From an uncultured Clostridia bacterium (GTDB lineage Bacteria; Bacillota; Clostridia; UBA1381), in contig CAKSDE010000005.1 in assembly GCA_934444735.1 (NCBI GenBank), forward strand, positions 117,422 through 181,421: a DNA stretch of 64,000 nucleotides, read 5' to 3'. The notes under the pieces were generated by a model, which was not told where the DNA came from, did not search any database, and saw only the letters and a list, made by a program, of their open reading frames with translations. Both the position numbers and the translations under genes were made by a program. Positions within the stretch are counted from its first letter, which is position 1. Each line of letters begins with the position of its first letter. Below, one piece after another: positions 16,196-24,692 of this stretch.

Positions 16196-16275
16196 TTTGC
16201 AACGAACAAACTGAACCTTTCCGGGTACCTGTGTACACAGTCGGGTTCAGTTTGTCTGTTCCGGATCTTTTAAAC
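16196..16275 (+). repeat. Diverged copy of the AAACTGA.CC inverted-repeat element
   Basis: An imperfect palindrome of about 46 bp has arms ACAAACTGAACC and GGTTCAGTTTGT with CGGGTACCTGTGTACACAG between them. It resembles the interior of the 243-bp elements but lacks their AAAGCTTTAGCTTT segment and GGGGAT ends. It lies just after argG and could act as a weak terminator or RNA-processing hairpin. Confidence 0.5.
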
Positions 16276-16286
16276 AAATATAAATA

Positions 16287-16350
16287 ATTGTAAAATGTTA
16301 ATTTTACAATTACTTACAATTCTTATAGAGGGTATCGGGGGTGCCAACCC
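16287..16350 (+). repeat. Two hairpins in the argH leader
   Basis: The first is a perfect 10-bp palindrome (attgtaaaat / attttacaat, loop gtta) at 16,287-16,310. The second is a GC-rich hairpin (gggggt-gcc-aacccc) near 16,335-16,350. TTTTACAATTAC recurs again at about 16,390. The pair may be a leader structure or remnants of an old repeat. No T-run follows. Confidence 0.4.
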
Positions 16351-16431
16351 CTGATTTATAATCAAAAATTTTAATTGGAAAACGTTAGTTTTACAATTAC
16401 CTATTTAAACAAATACTTAAGGAGAATAATT

Positions 16432-17817
16432 ATGGCAAAGCTTTGGGGCGGCAGATTTCAGAAAAGTACCGACAAAAAGGTAGACGACTTCAACTCATCG
16501 ATACATTTTGATAAAAGAATGTATCGCCAGGATATACGGGGAAGTATTGCTCATGCGGCAATGCTCGGCAAGCAGGGTATTATCCCTAAAGACGATTCGG
16601 AGAAGATAATCGCCGGATTGAAAGAGATTTTAGCCGACATCGAAAATAATAAGGTTGAATTTGAGATAGACGCAGAAGATATTCACATGAACGTGGAAAA
16701 GCTCTTAATTGAGCGCATAGGCGAGGCAGGCAAGCGTCTGCACACCGGCAGGAGCAGAAATGATCAGGTCGCTTTGGATATAAGAATGTATTTGATGGAC
16801 GAATGTGAAGAAATACGCGAGATGCTCATGCACACCTTAGAAGTGCTGACCGATTTGGCAGACGAAAACATCGACACAATAATGCCGGGTTATACGCATC
16901 TGCAAAAGGCGCAGCCCATAACATTTGCGCATCACTTGATGGCATATTTCGAGATGTTTTCGCGCGATCTTGAAAGGCTTTCCGACTGCAAAAAAAGAAT
17001 GAATGTCATGCCGCTCGGCTCAGGTGCGCTCGCCGGAACAACTTATCCTTTGGACCGTGAATTTGTAGCACATGAGCTTGGCTTTGCCGCTGTTACAGGC
17101 AACTCGCTTGACGGTGTTTCGGACAGAGATTTTGTAATTGAGCTTGCAAGCTGTCTTTCAATCATAATGATGCACCTTTCACGCTTTTCCGAGGAGCTTA
17201 TATTATGGTCAAGCCACGAATTTTCCTTTGTGGAAATGGACGATGCATTCTCAACCGGCTCATCTATAATGCCGCAGAAGAAAAACCCCGATGTTGCGGA
17301 GCTGATACGCGGAAAAACAGGCCGCGTATACGGTCATTTAATTGGGCTTCTTACAACCATGAAAGGAATACCGCTGGCGTACAACAAGGATATGCAGGAG
17401 GATAAAGAGCCGATATTTGACGCAGTCGATACGGTTAAGCTCTGCCTACCGGTATTCTGCGATATGATAGCGACCATGAAAGTGAAAAAAGATAATATGC
17501 TAAAAGGTGCAAAAGGCGGATTCACAAACGCGACAGACCTTGCGGATTATCTTGTTAAAAAAGGCGTTCCGTTCAGAGAGGCGCACGGTATCGTCGGAAG
17601 AATGGTATTTTACGCAATTGAGCATAACAAAGATCTGGACGATTTTTCCATGTCAGAGTTTGCTGAATTTTCAACACTTATTGAGGACGATATATATGAC
17701 GCCATAAGTATGCAGACCTGTGTAAATGAGCGCAAGCTTATCGGCGGTCCCGCACATGATACGGTAAAGCGCGCAATTTCCGCCGCACGCGAGTATATCG
17801 GGAAAATGAGGAATTAA
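16432..17817 (+). CDS. argH: Argininosuccinate lyase
   Basis: A 461-residue ArgH, splitting argininosuccinate into arginine and fumarate. The fumarase/aspartase superfamily signature GSSIMPQKKNPD is intact, as are HTGRSRNDQVALD and TYPLDRE. The start is the ATG at 16432 (MAKLWGGRF, the normal ArgH N-terminus), with AAGGAG upstream. A longer frame to 16375 is merely leader. It completes arginine synthesis together with argG. Confidence 0.97.
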   Translation: MAKLWGGRFQKSTDKKVDDFNSSIHFDKRMYRQDIRGSIAHAAMLGKQGIIPKDDSEKIIAGLKEILADIENNKVEFEIDAEDIHMNVEKLLIERIGEAGKRLHTGRSRNDQVALDIRMYLMDECEEIREMLMHTLEVLTDLADENIDTIMPGYTHLQKAQPITFAHHLMAYFEMFSRDLERLSDCKKRMNVMPLGSGALAGTTYPLDREFVAHELGFAAVTGNSLDGVSDRDFVIELASCLSIIMMHLSRFSEELILWSSHEFSFVEMDDAFSTGSSIMPQKKNPDVAELIRGKTGRVYGHLIGLLTTMKGIPLAYNKDMQEDKEPIFDAVDTVKLCLPVFCDMIATMKVKKDNMLKGAKGGFTNATDLADYLVKKGVPFREAHGIVGRMVFYAIEHNKDLDDFSMSEFAEFSTLIEDDIYDAISMQTCVNERKLIGGPAHDTVKRAISAAREYIGKMRN

Positions 17818-17850
17818 AGGTATATTTTAAATAAAAATTGCAATTGAGTA

Positions 17851-17886
17851 AAAATCGGAATGGCCCCGTCCATTCCGATTTTTTTA
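17851..17886. terminator. Terminator between argH and the convergent lectin gene
   Basis: An 11-bp stem (aatcggaatgg / ccattccgatt), loop cccgt, then a run of six or more Ts on the plus strand and an A-rich flank giving Ts on the minus strand. It serves both convergent genes. Confidence 0.88.
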
Positions 17887-17920
17887 CATTTATAATATTC
17901 CTTAATTATATTCAAAACTT

Positions 17921-19297
17921 CTATTTTAGATTTTCAAAACTTCTAAGCGACATTACTATCGCTTGTTCTCTTGTTGCATTTGCATATTGCTCTGCTTCTT
18001 GCACACTGTTTACATTTCTCGGTGCAAATTTATTATCACCTATTCCCGACAAAACACCATATTTAACCAAAAAATATACACTCGGTTTAGCATAATCGGA
18101 AATATCTGTATCATCAGCAAACTTTTTCACACCTGAATAGTTTATTGTATAATCATCATCTGTTGCTATCGTCCAATTCGGCCACTCACTTTTCTTATAT
18201 ACTCTGCAAAGCATTGTTGCAAGCTGTTCACGTGTTATAGGCTCATTCGGACCATATACCGTATTTGTAAAACCTGTCACCGCACCTATATTATATGCCT
18301 TTAAAATATAATTTCTATTGGCATCATTAGAAATATCCTTAAATTCGCACTCTGATGACATAACTGCCTTTCCGTCTGTCATTTGTTCAAAAAGCTGTAC
18401 CGCAACTGCCGCAAATTCCCCTCTGCTTATGATTTTTGTCATATCCTTACCAACAAGTACATCCGGTATGAGGTTGTTTTCTGCTGCCCTTTTAAGTTCC
18501 GGAGTTGACCATTGTGCCGCATCTTTCCATGTATCCCATTCGCATATATACGCTCTTTCTCCATCACTGTTATCATCCCACTGATATTTATCAATAGAAT
18601 AGCCGCTGCCTTTTCTGTTGCCGTTTACAATAACAGCATAATTTTGGTTACCAAACTTGTTATCAGGTTGCGGAGTTCCCCAATTTGTATACGTCACAGC
18701 CTCACCTGTAACCCATTTTGTAAATTCATCAAGATTTCTCGACATTCCTATCCATACGTCCGAACCATCCGACAAATCCGCATTTTCCATGAGCTGTTCT
18801 ATAAAATGTTGCTCTCCCTCTGAATTTATAAATACTAAATGCCCTCCGAGAGATCTGCACTCCGCTTCAGCCTGTTCCCACGTCAGCCCTTCCAAAAACA
18901 ACTGATACTTATGATTATTATACACACTGTCGAAAACTTCCTGATAGTTTTCATTGTTCTTTATAAGTCTAAATTCCCACTTATCGTCAACACTTCCATA
19001 AAATACATTATCCTCAAGTGATCCTTTTAATGTTACAAAACTATAGCCTGACGGTTCTTCTATCCATTCCTTGCCTTTAACAGTATAACTCCCATCTTCA
19101 TTATTTTCTATACTTACCGTATATTTACCATCCTTTGCATTACTCATCCCGGGCATGTTATAAAAATCAAAAACACCCGTGCTATCATCTTTTATTGTAA
19201 GTGTCAAGCCTGTTTGCCCCTGCACTGCATAATACCATCCCTCATATGTTCCGCTTATCTCGCTTGCATACGAAATTGTTCCCAAACACATCATCAC
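17921..19297 (-). CDS. C-type lectin and SLH-domain surface protein, start frameshifted
   Basis: 458 readable residues. The order is the end of a signal peptide (ISYAS), a beta-rich N-domain (13-115), a C-type lectin-like domain (125-254: GLTWEQAEAECRSLGGHLVFI, WIGMSR, YTNWGTPQPDN, YICEW) and three SLH repeats (about 262-458) for binding secondary cell-wall polymers. No ATG with a ribosome site is in frame. The best start, ATG at 19335 with GAGGG upstream, is one base out of frame. Adding one A to the A7 tract (19,318-19,324) would give MNLIKK joined to IAIAGAAVMMCLG, an ideal signal peptide. It may be a phase-variable or slippage-expressed gene, a recent mutation or a sequencing error. Without correction translation could begin only at GTG/ATG near 19,297 with a crippled signal peptide. 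Confidence 0.7.
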   Translation of the reverse strand: MMMCLGTISYASEISGTYEGWYYAVQGQTGLTLTIKDDSTGVFDFYNMPGMSNAKDGKYTVSIENNEDGSYTVKGKEWIEEPSGYSFVTLKGSLEDNVFYGSVDDKWEFRLIKNNENYQEVFDSVYNNHKYQLFLEGLTWEQAEAECRSLGGHLVFINSEGEQHFIEQLMENADLSDGSDVWIGMSRNLDEFTKWVTGEAVTYTNWGTPQPDNKFGNQNYAVIVNGNRKGSGYSIDKYQWDDNSDGERAYICEWDTWKDAAQWSTPELKRAAENNLIPDVLVGKDMTKIISRGEFAAVAVQLFEQMTDGKAVMSSECEFKDISNDANRNYILKAYNIGAVTGFTNTVYGPNEPITREQLATMLCRVYKKSEWPNWTIATDDDYTINYSGVKKFADDTDISDYAKPSVYFLVKYGVLSGIGDNKFAPRNVNSVQEAEQYANATREQAIVMSLRSFENLK

Positions 19298-19317
19298 TGC
19301 AGCACCTGCAATTGCAA

Positions 19318-19335
19318 TTTTTTTATTAAATTCAT
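19318..19335 (-). other. A7 homopolymer separating start codon from reading frame
   Basis: The likely ATG (19333-19335) is followed after eight bases by seven A residues on the coding strand. One extra A puts the signal peptide in frame with the surface protein downstream. Frames were worked out base by base here. Confidence 0.6.
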
Positions 19336-19431
19336 AGCCTTTTCCCTCTTTATATTACTTTTACTTTATACTATACTCTCACATCGAACAAAACAAAAAT
19401 CTCTCTACTTATATTCAAAAAATATTGTTCT

Positions 19432-19473
19432 ATGTAAAAAAATAAAGCTTTTGCATATACAAAAGCTTTATTT
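19432..19473 (-). terminator. Terminator after tRNA-Arg
   Basis: A perfect stem (aaagcttttg / caaaagcttt, loop catata) is followed on the minus strand by a T-rich run (tttattttttt). It starts immediately after the tRNA CCA end. Confidence 0.85.
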
Positions 19474-19550
19474 TGGCGCGCCCGGAGGGATTCGAACCCC
19501 CGACCTACTGGTTCGTAGCCAGGCACTCTATCCAGCTGAGCTACGAGCGC
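19474..19550 (-). tRNA. tRNA-Arg (anticodon ACG)
   Basis: A 77-nt cloverleaf including an encoded CCA. The acceptor stem GCGCTCG pairs with CGGGCGC (one G-T pair). The D arm is AGCTCAGCTGGATAGAGT, the anticodon loop CTACGAA gives ACG (read as ICG) and the T loop is GTTCGAATC. It is transcribed alone from a consensus promoter and closed by a terminator. Confidence 0.97.
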
Positions 19551-19579
19551 ATTTATGCTTTTCTCAAATCACAAACTAT

Positions 19580-19609
19580 ATTATACCACACCCCACCATA
19601 CTTTGTCAA
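19580..19609 (-). promoter_or_regulatory. tRNA-Arg promoter
   Basis: Minus-strand TTGACA (19604-19609), 18-bp spacer and TATAAT (19580-19585) preceded by TGG. It is a strong extended -10 promoter 30 bp before the tRNA 5' end. Confidence 0.85.
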
Positions 19610-19669
19610 TAGTTTTTCTGCAATAAAATATATTTTTTTAGTCTGCGGCAAATGCCGCAGACTAAAAAT

Positions 19670-21904
19670 CTACCTTTCGTTGTACGATACAATTTTGCCG
19701 TCTTTCCATTCCATATCAATAATCTTTCCGCCTTTTACGTGCAAGCCGCGAATGCTCCCGTTCTTCCACTTATCGGGGAGTGCCGGCAAAAGCTTCAGTT
19801 CACCGTCACGGTAATCGGCAAGCATCTCCAAAATACCGCTCACAACGCCGAAATTACCGTCAATCTGAAATGGCGGATGCGCGTCAAACAGGTTCTTATA
19901 TGTACCTCCGCCGCCGGTATAGTCAACGCCGTTGCCTTTTTCTTCAACATATTTCAGCTGCATATCCAACAGTTTCAGCGCATGATTGCCGTCATTCAAC
20001 CTTGCCCAGAAGTTAATCTTCCAACTAAGGCTCCAGCCCGTTCCGGCATCTCCGCGCACCTCAAGCGTCTTTCTGCACGCATCGGCAAGCTCCGGTGTCC
20101 CCTCCGCTGTTATAATATGCGCCGGGTGCAGCGCGTAAAGATGAGACACATGGCGGTGCGTAATCTCGCTTTCTTCAAATTCATCATTCCATTCAAGCAA
20201 GCGTCCGTCCGAGCCTATCGCAACAGGCGACATATTCGCCAATGCATAATCCACCTCTTTTTCAAACTCGGGATCGGAAATTTCTCCCTCGGTTATCGCC
20301 TTTTTGCAATTTTCCAAAAGATCATAGCATATCGAATCGGACATCGCCGTATATTTTGCAACACTTATAATTTCGCCGTCTATGCAAAAGGCGTTTTCGG
20401 GTGACGTCGCAGGAACTACCGAAAGCTTGCCGTCTCCGCGGTCACACAACAGGTCAATATAAAATTCCGCCGCCTTTTTCATTATCGGATAGCATATTTC
20501 TCTCAGGTATTTTTTATCCTGTGTATATTCATAGCAGTCGAACAGATTATGGCAGAGCCAGCCCGACGAACCGTGCCAGAATGCCCACCTCGGATCACCT
20601 TTTACAGGATCGGTATGCACCCACAGATCGGAATTATGATGCATACAGAATCCGCGTGCATGATAATAGCGTTTAGCCGTTTCTTCACCCTTAACGCTGA
20701 CATCGCGCATAAAGCTTATAAGCGGCTCGCAGCACTTTTCCAGTCCGCACCCGAGAGTCGGCCAGTAATTCATCTCGGTATTGATATTCACCGTATAGTC
20801 CGAATTCCACGGCGGATCCATTCTGTTATTCCATATTCCCTGCAAATTCGTCGCCCGTGAGCCTTCTCTCGATGATGCAATGGTAAGATATCGCCCGAAG
20901 TCAAAAATCAGCGTATAAAGGCTTAAATCGTCTTTGTCCTCGCCGAATTTTATCAGCCGTTCATCTGTCGGCATATCCTCACGTCCGCTTTTTCCCAGAT
21001 CAAGATGAATCTTATCAAAAAGCTCGCAATAATCCGCCTCATGATGCGCATAAAGCTCATCAAAGCTCAACTTTTCAGCACTGCACAGGGTATCGGCAAG
21101 CGCTTTTTTATATTCCTTTCCATCAATGCAGGGGTTTTTGTTATAGCCATTAAAGGAAGTCTTTATCGACAAGACAAGCGTTGCCGAGTCGGCGTTTTCC
21201 ACAACAGCCTTATCCTCTTCAAAACGGCAGCTCCCGTTTTCGGTCTTAATCTTAAATCCGCCGCGGAACTGCACGCCCCTCTTTTCGGGATTTTGGAAAT
21301 ATATATGCTTTTTCTCCCATGTTTCATTATCCACCCATGATCTTCCAGGACACTCTCCGTCCAATATGAGCATATCTCCGTCTTTTGAGACCTCATGCTT
21401 CATAAGCGATGTAAAGCTTGCCGAAAAGCTTATCTTTTCCTTTTTATCCGCCGATAGTTTTATAACCAGAACATCATCGGGGAATGAGAGAAAATATTCT
21501 CTTTTGTAGCGTACGCCGTTTTGGGAAAACGCAACAGTCAAAAGAGCCTTTTCCAAATCCAGCGTACGAGTATAGTTCTCGCACTCCTTTTCAATATCAA
21601 AGTGCAGCTCCAGATCCCCGAACGGCAGATACATCGCAACAGCACTTCCCATACAGCCGTAGGCAAGCTTTTGTGCTTTTTTATAATCCTCCGCCAAAGC
21701 CGCATCCCTCGTTGCCGTAAATGCGGCATATTTATCCTCGGTTTTCTTTTCCTCGGGCACACCCGACCATAGTGTATCATGATTCAAAGAAACCGTTTCA
21801 TTTTTCACCCTGCCGTAAACCATAGCGCCGATACTGCCGTTTCCCAAGGGCTGCGCGTCGGTCCATACCTTAGCCGGTGATGTATAGAATGTTTTTGATG
21901 ACAT
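19670..21904 (-). CDS. GH95 alpha-L-fucosidase/galactosidase family enzyme
   Basis: A 744-residue cytoplasmic glycosidase of family GH95 (no signal peptide). Hallmarks along the chain are LGNGSIGAMVYG, NHDTLWSG, NLQGIWNN, VNINTEMNYWPT, PATSPENAF, ITHRHVSHLYALHPA, TGWSLSWKINFWARL and HPPFQIDGNFG. In characterised GH95 enzymes a Glu acid and Asn/Asp-activated water invert an alpha-1,2-fucosyl (or alpha-galactosyl) linkage. Equivalent residues are plausibly in SPEN, NINTEMN and QIDGN. It likely removes fucose or L-galactose caps from imported xyloglucan or pectic oligosaccharides. It has its own promoter at 21,966-21,994. Confidence 0.9.
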   Translation of the reverse strand: MSSKTFYTSPAKVWTDAQPLGNGSIGAMVYGRVKNETVSLNHDTLWSGVPEEKKTEDKYAAFTATRDAALAEDYKKAQKLAYGCMGSAVAMYLPFGDLELHFDIEKECENYTRTLDLEKALLTVAFSQNGVRYKREYFLSFPDDVLVIKLSADKKEKISFSASFTSLMKHEVSKDGDMLILDGECPGRSWVDNETWEKKHIYFQNPEKRGVQFRGGFKIKTENGSCRFEEDKAVVENADSATLVLSIKTSFNGYNKNPCIDGKEYKKALADTLCSAEKLSFDELYAHHEADYCELFDKIHLDLGKSGREDMPTDERLIKFGEDKDDLSLYTLIFDFGRYLTIASSREGSRATNLQGIWNNRMDPPWNSDYTVNINTEMNYWPTLGCGLEKCCEPLISFMRDVSVKGEETAKRYYHARGFCMHHNSDLWVHTDPVKGDPRWAFWHGSSGWLCHNLFDCYEYTQDKKYLREICYPIMKKAAEFYIDLLCDRGDGKLSVVPATSPENAFCIDGEIISVAKYTAMSDSICYDLLENCKKAITEGEISDPEFEKEVDYALANMSPVAIGSDGRLLEWNDEFEESEITHRHVSHLYALHPAHIITAEGTPELADACRKTLEVRGDAGTGWSLSWKINFWARLNDGNHALKLLDMQLKYVEEKGNGVDYTGGGGTYKNLFDAHPPFQIDGNFGVVSGILEMLADYRDGELKLLPALPDKWKNGSIRGLHVKGGKIIDMEWKDGKIVSYNER

Positions 21905-21965
21905 ACTTAAAATTCCTTTCTTAAAACTTTATTGGGACTGTTAAAATTTCACACCCATTTTTTTG

Positions 21966-21994
21966 ATTATATTATACTTTATTTTAAAAGTCAA
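21966..21994 (-). promoter_or_regulatory. GH95 promoter
   Basis: Minus-strand TTGACT (21989-21994), 17-bp spacer and TATAAT (21966-21971). The leader is about 55 nt and ends with GAAAGGA before the ATG at 21904. Confidence 0.7.
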
Positions 21995-22069
21995 CCAAAA
22001 AAATGCATGATATAGAAAGTTATGCCAAAAAAGTTGATAATGGTATTTAAATATATAACAAAGAGCTGT

Positions 22070-22104
22070 TAAAAAAACAATTGATTTTTTTAACAGCCCG
22101 TGCA
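22070..22104. terminator. AT-rich terminator hairpin
   Basis: A stem built on gctgttaaaaaaa and its complement, with T-runs on both strands. It resembles the hairpins at 7,053-7,085 and 47,768-47,806. It probably ends the GH3 transcript. Confidence 0.6.
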
Positions 22105-22109
22105 TTTTC

Positions 22110-22171
22110 AATGGGATAGCAAGAAAAGAAAAAGATTTCTTTTCTTGCGTTCCGGAGCTTTTTTACATTCC
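22110..22171 (+). repeat. Partial copy of the inverted-repeat element, copy C
   Basis: The right-hand quarter of the 243-bp element: GGGATAGCAAGAAAAG, a short hairpin, CTTGCGTTCCGGAGC and TTTTTTACATTCC. It stops two bases beyond the GH3 stop codon. The left part of the element is absent. Confidence 0.6.
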
Positions 22172-22173
22172 GT

Positions 22174-24240
22174 TTAGCTTTCCTGCATTTGCAGATACTT
22201 GGTCGATAAAGTATCAATCGAGTAGTCGCTCTCATACGCTATCTCATATTCGCCCGAAAGCCGTATATCGGCAGAGGACGCACCGATTAGTATCGCATAT
22301 TTTCCGCTCTCTGCATGCCACTCTCTTAAGCAGATATTGTAATATTCAAAATCTTTCTTGTTAAGCTCAAAAGAAACCTCTTTTTCCTCACCCGGCAAAA
22401 GCTCAATTTTATCGAATGCCTTAAGCTCTTTTTCCGGCTTTAAAACAACGCTGTTTTTATGCGAAACATAAAGCTGGACAGCCTCTTTTCCTGCCATATC
22501 GCCGACATTTTTAACCTTAAAGCTTACCGTCAATCCGATATTCTCTCCGTCCGATTTTTTACTCGACAACTGGAGATCGGAATATTCAAATTTTGTATAT
22601 GAAAGTCCGTGTCCGAACGGGAACCAGATTTTATCCTTATTTTTGTCATAGTATCTGTACCCGACAAACATTCCCTCATTATACCACGTTTTTCTGCCGT
22701 CGCCCGAAACGTCCATTTCGGTTCTGTCGCAGTTTGCAAAGCTTTCCGAAAGCTTTGCACTCGGATTTACCTTCCCGAACAAAATATCTGCAACGGCACT
22801 TCCGCCGGCTTCTCCTGCATACCACATCTGAACAACGCCCTTTACTCTTTCATGCCATCTTCCGGGGAGCGCCGCACTTCCCGTCTGCATAACGACAATA
22901 ACATTATCGCACGCATTGCAGGCAGATTCCAGCATACCGTTTAAGTAATTCGAGAAGGTCAGATTTTCTCTGTCCCAATGCTCCGTTTCAACGTCCAGTC
23001 CGTAGTTATCGCTGACAAAAAGAATCATTGCGTCAAAATCGTTGCCTTGACTCCATCCGTTTAACTCGCCTACGTCCTCGGCGCCCATAAAGCCGCCGGC
23101 AAAGGTTGTCGCCGCAACCGGACTATAATACACTTCGATTCCCGCCTCTGCCGCATTTTTCTTTATAAAGTCCAGCGGCTTATCGATTTTCTCATCATCA
23201 AGCAGAATCGCGGAGCTTCCCGCGCCCATTATAACAGGTCTTTCGGCGGCTCTTCCGAACACACCGATCTTTTTGCACTTTTTAGCCGTTATCGGAAGTA
23301 CATCATCATCATTTTTCAAAAGCGTTATGCACTCCTCCGCCGCCTTTTTTGCGACCTCATGCTGCGCCTCTCTCGAATATTGGCACTTACCCTTTTGCAT
23401 CTTCTTGGTTTTGTCGATAAATTCAAGCATTCTTCTTACGCTGCGGTCAATTTCCTCGATTGTAATCTCGCCGTTTTCCAAGCCTTTTTTGACATCGCTT
23501 GCTATATTTTTATTGCACGGCATATCCAAATCCAGTCCCGCTCTTATCGACTTGCACGCATTATGTACCGCGCCCCAGTCCGAAACTACAATTCCGTCAT
23601 ATCCCCACTCATCTCGCAATATCTCGGTCAAAAGGTACTTATTCTCGGAACACCATATTCCCCCGAGCTTATTATACGCGCACATTACCGACGTCGGCTT
23701 TGAATTTTCAAGCGCTACTTGGAACGCCTTTAAATAATACTCTCTCAAAGTTCTCTCGTCCACCTCGGCATTTATGGTAGTTCTCTCATATTCCTGATTA
23801 TTCGCCGCATAATGCTTTAAGCTCGCACCGATACCCTGACTTTCGAGTCCGTTTATCACCTCTGCCGCAAGATGTCCCGACAAAACCGGATCCTCCGAGA
23901 AATACTCAAAATTTCTTCCGCAGTATGGCGTTCTTTTCATATTTACGCCCGGCGCCAAAAGCATTTCATAATCCTCCTGGCGGCACTCTCTTCCGATTGC
24001 CTCGCCCGTCTTAAACGCTACCTCTCTGCTCCACGATGCGCCTATTGCGCTCGAGGTCGGAAAGCACACACAACCGCCCTCGGTATTGCTCTTTCCTTTT
24101 CTCACTCCGTGCGGACCGTCAACCATCCACACCGGCTCGATACCCCATTTTTCAAATCCCTTTGTTTTGCCCTCAAAGCCTGTCAAAAGCTGCGCTTTTT
24201 CCTCAATGCTCATCTCGGCGATTATTTTCTCAATATCCAT
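22174..24240 (-). CDS. GH3 beta-glucosidase/beta-xylosidase family enzyme
   Basis: A 688-residue cytoplasmic GH3 enzyme with three parts: a (beta/alpha)8 barrel (1-300), an alpha/beta sandwich (310-510) and a fibronectin-III-like C-domain (about 580-670). The nucleophile is D221 in IVVSDWGAVHN. WMVDGPHGVR, SLKHYAANNQE and GAGSSAILLDD line the active site. The retaining mechanism splits terminal beta-glucosides or related sugars. AAAGGAG precedes the ATG. It is monocistronic from a strong promoter at 24,318-24,346, next to GH95, and probably acts on the same imported glycans. Confidence 0.9.
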   Translation of the reverse strand: MDIEKIIAEMSIEEKAQLLTGFEGKTKGFEKWGIEPVWMVDGPHGVRKGKSNTEGGCVCFPTSSAIGASWSREVAFKTGEAIGRECRQEDYEMLLAPGVNMKRTPYCGRNFEYFSEDPVLSGHLAAEVINGLESQGIGASLKHYAANNQEYERTTINAEVDERTLREYYLKAFQVALENSKPTSVMCAYNKLGGIWCSENKYLLTEILRDEWGYDGIVVSDWGAVHNACKSIRAGLDLDMPCNKNIASDVKKGLENGEITIEEIDRSVRRMLEFIDKTKKMQKGKCQYSREAQHEVAKKAAEECITLLKNDDDVLPITAKKCKKIGVFGRAAERPVIMGAGSSAILLDDEKIDKPLDFIKKNAAEAGIEVYYSPVAATTFAGGFMGAEDVGELNGWSQGNDFDAMILFVSDNYGLDVETEHWDRENLTFSNYLNGMLESACNACDNVIVVMQTGSAALPGRWHERVKGVVQMWYAGEAGGSAVADILFGKVNPSAKLSESFANCDRTEMDVSGDGRKTWYNEGMFVGYRYYDKNKDKIWFPFGHGLSYTKFEYSDLQLSSKKSDGENIGLTVSFKVKNVGDMAGKEAVQLYVSHKNSVVLKPEKELKAFDKIELLPGEEKEVSFELNKKDFEYYNICLREWHAESGKYAILIGASSADIRLSGEYEIAYESDYSIDTLSTKYLQMQES

Positions 24241-24263
24241 TTCTTTCTCCTTTGGTTTTTTTC

Positions 24264-24306
24264 GGGGATAGGAAAAAAGCTTTAAAAAAGAGCTCTTTAA
24301 ATCCCC
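24264..24306 (+). repeat. 43-bp mini copy of the inverted-repeat element
   Basis: GGGGATAGGAAAAAAGC at the left and AATCCCC at the right with almost nothing between: both ends of the family with the interior deleted. It lies in the GH3 leader, between promoter and start codon, where its stem could affect translation. Confidence 0.55.
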
Positions 24307-24317
24307 TCATTTCCTTC

Positions 24318-24346
24318 ATTATATTATAGTTGCCCTTCTTTGTCAA
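24318..24346 (-). promoter_or_regulatory. GH3 promoter
   Basis: Minus-strand TTGACA (24341-24346), 17-bp spacer and TATAAT (24318-24323). It is a consensus sigma-A promoter with a leader of about 70 nt. Confidence 0.75.
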
Positions 24347-24348
24347 CC

Positions 24349-24390
24349 CCTTAAAAAAGGGCTGTTTAAATTTAAACAGCCCTTTATACA
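24349..24390 (-). terminator. Perfect palindrome, probable terminator
   Basis: aaagggctgttt pairs perfectly with its complement, followed by T-rich sequence on either strand. It separates the GH3 promoter from the upstream repeat element and the SGNH esterase gene. Confidence 0.65.
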
Positions 24391-24444
24391 TTAGGGGACA
24401 GAAGCTTCTATCCGTGGGTAGGAGTTTTTCTCCTCACCTCTTAG

Positions 24445-24686
24445 GAGATAGGAAAAAAGCTTCGGAATTAACAAACCGAGCCAAAGCTTTAGCTTTGGGT
24501 TACCCGACGGCGTACCTCCATAGGGCTCCCAAAAACCAAAGGTTTTTGGGAAAGAGGAGAAACAGCGTAATGATTGAATTGTGAATTGAAAATTCACAAT
24601 TCAATATATGTCGCTTGTTTCGACGATCAAGCGGTTCAGTTTGTTGATAGCAAGTTTCTTGCGTTCCGGAGCTTTTTAACATCTCC
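24445..24686 (+). mobile_element. 242-bp MITE-like inverted-repeat element, copy D (full length)
   Basis: Ends GGAGATAGGAAAAAAGC and GGAGCTTTTTAACATCTCC are inverted repeats. Inside are AACAAACCGAGCCAAAGC, TTTAGCTTTGGG, TACCCGACGGCGTAC, GGTTCAGTTTGTTGATAGC and CTTGCGTTCCGGAGC, matching copy A on the opposite strand. Its length is within one base of copy A. It is noncoding, and it ends 6 bp beyond the stop codon of the SGNH esterase gene. Confidence 0.75.
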
Positions 24687-24692
24687 TACACC

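Noticed and set aside
19652..20404. A 250-codon plus-strand frame opposite GH95
   Set aside because: The minus-strand GH95 has full-length family motifs, and the plus frame has no start signal or recognisable domain.
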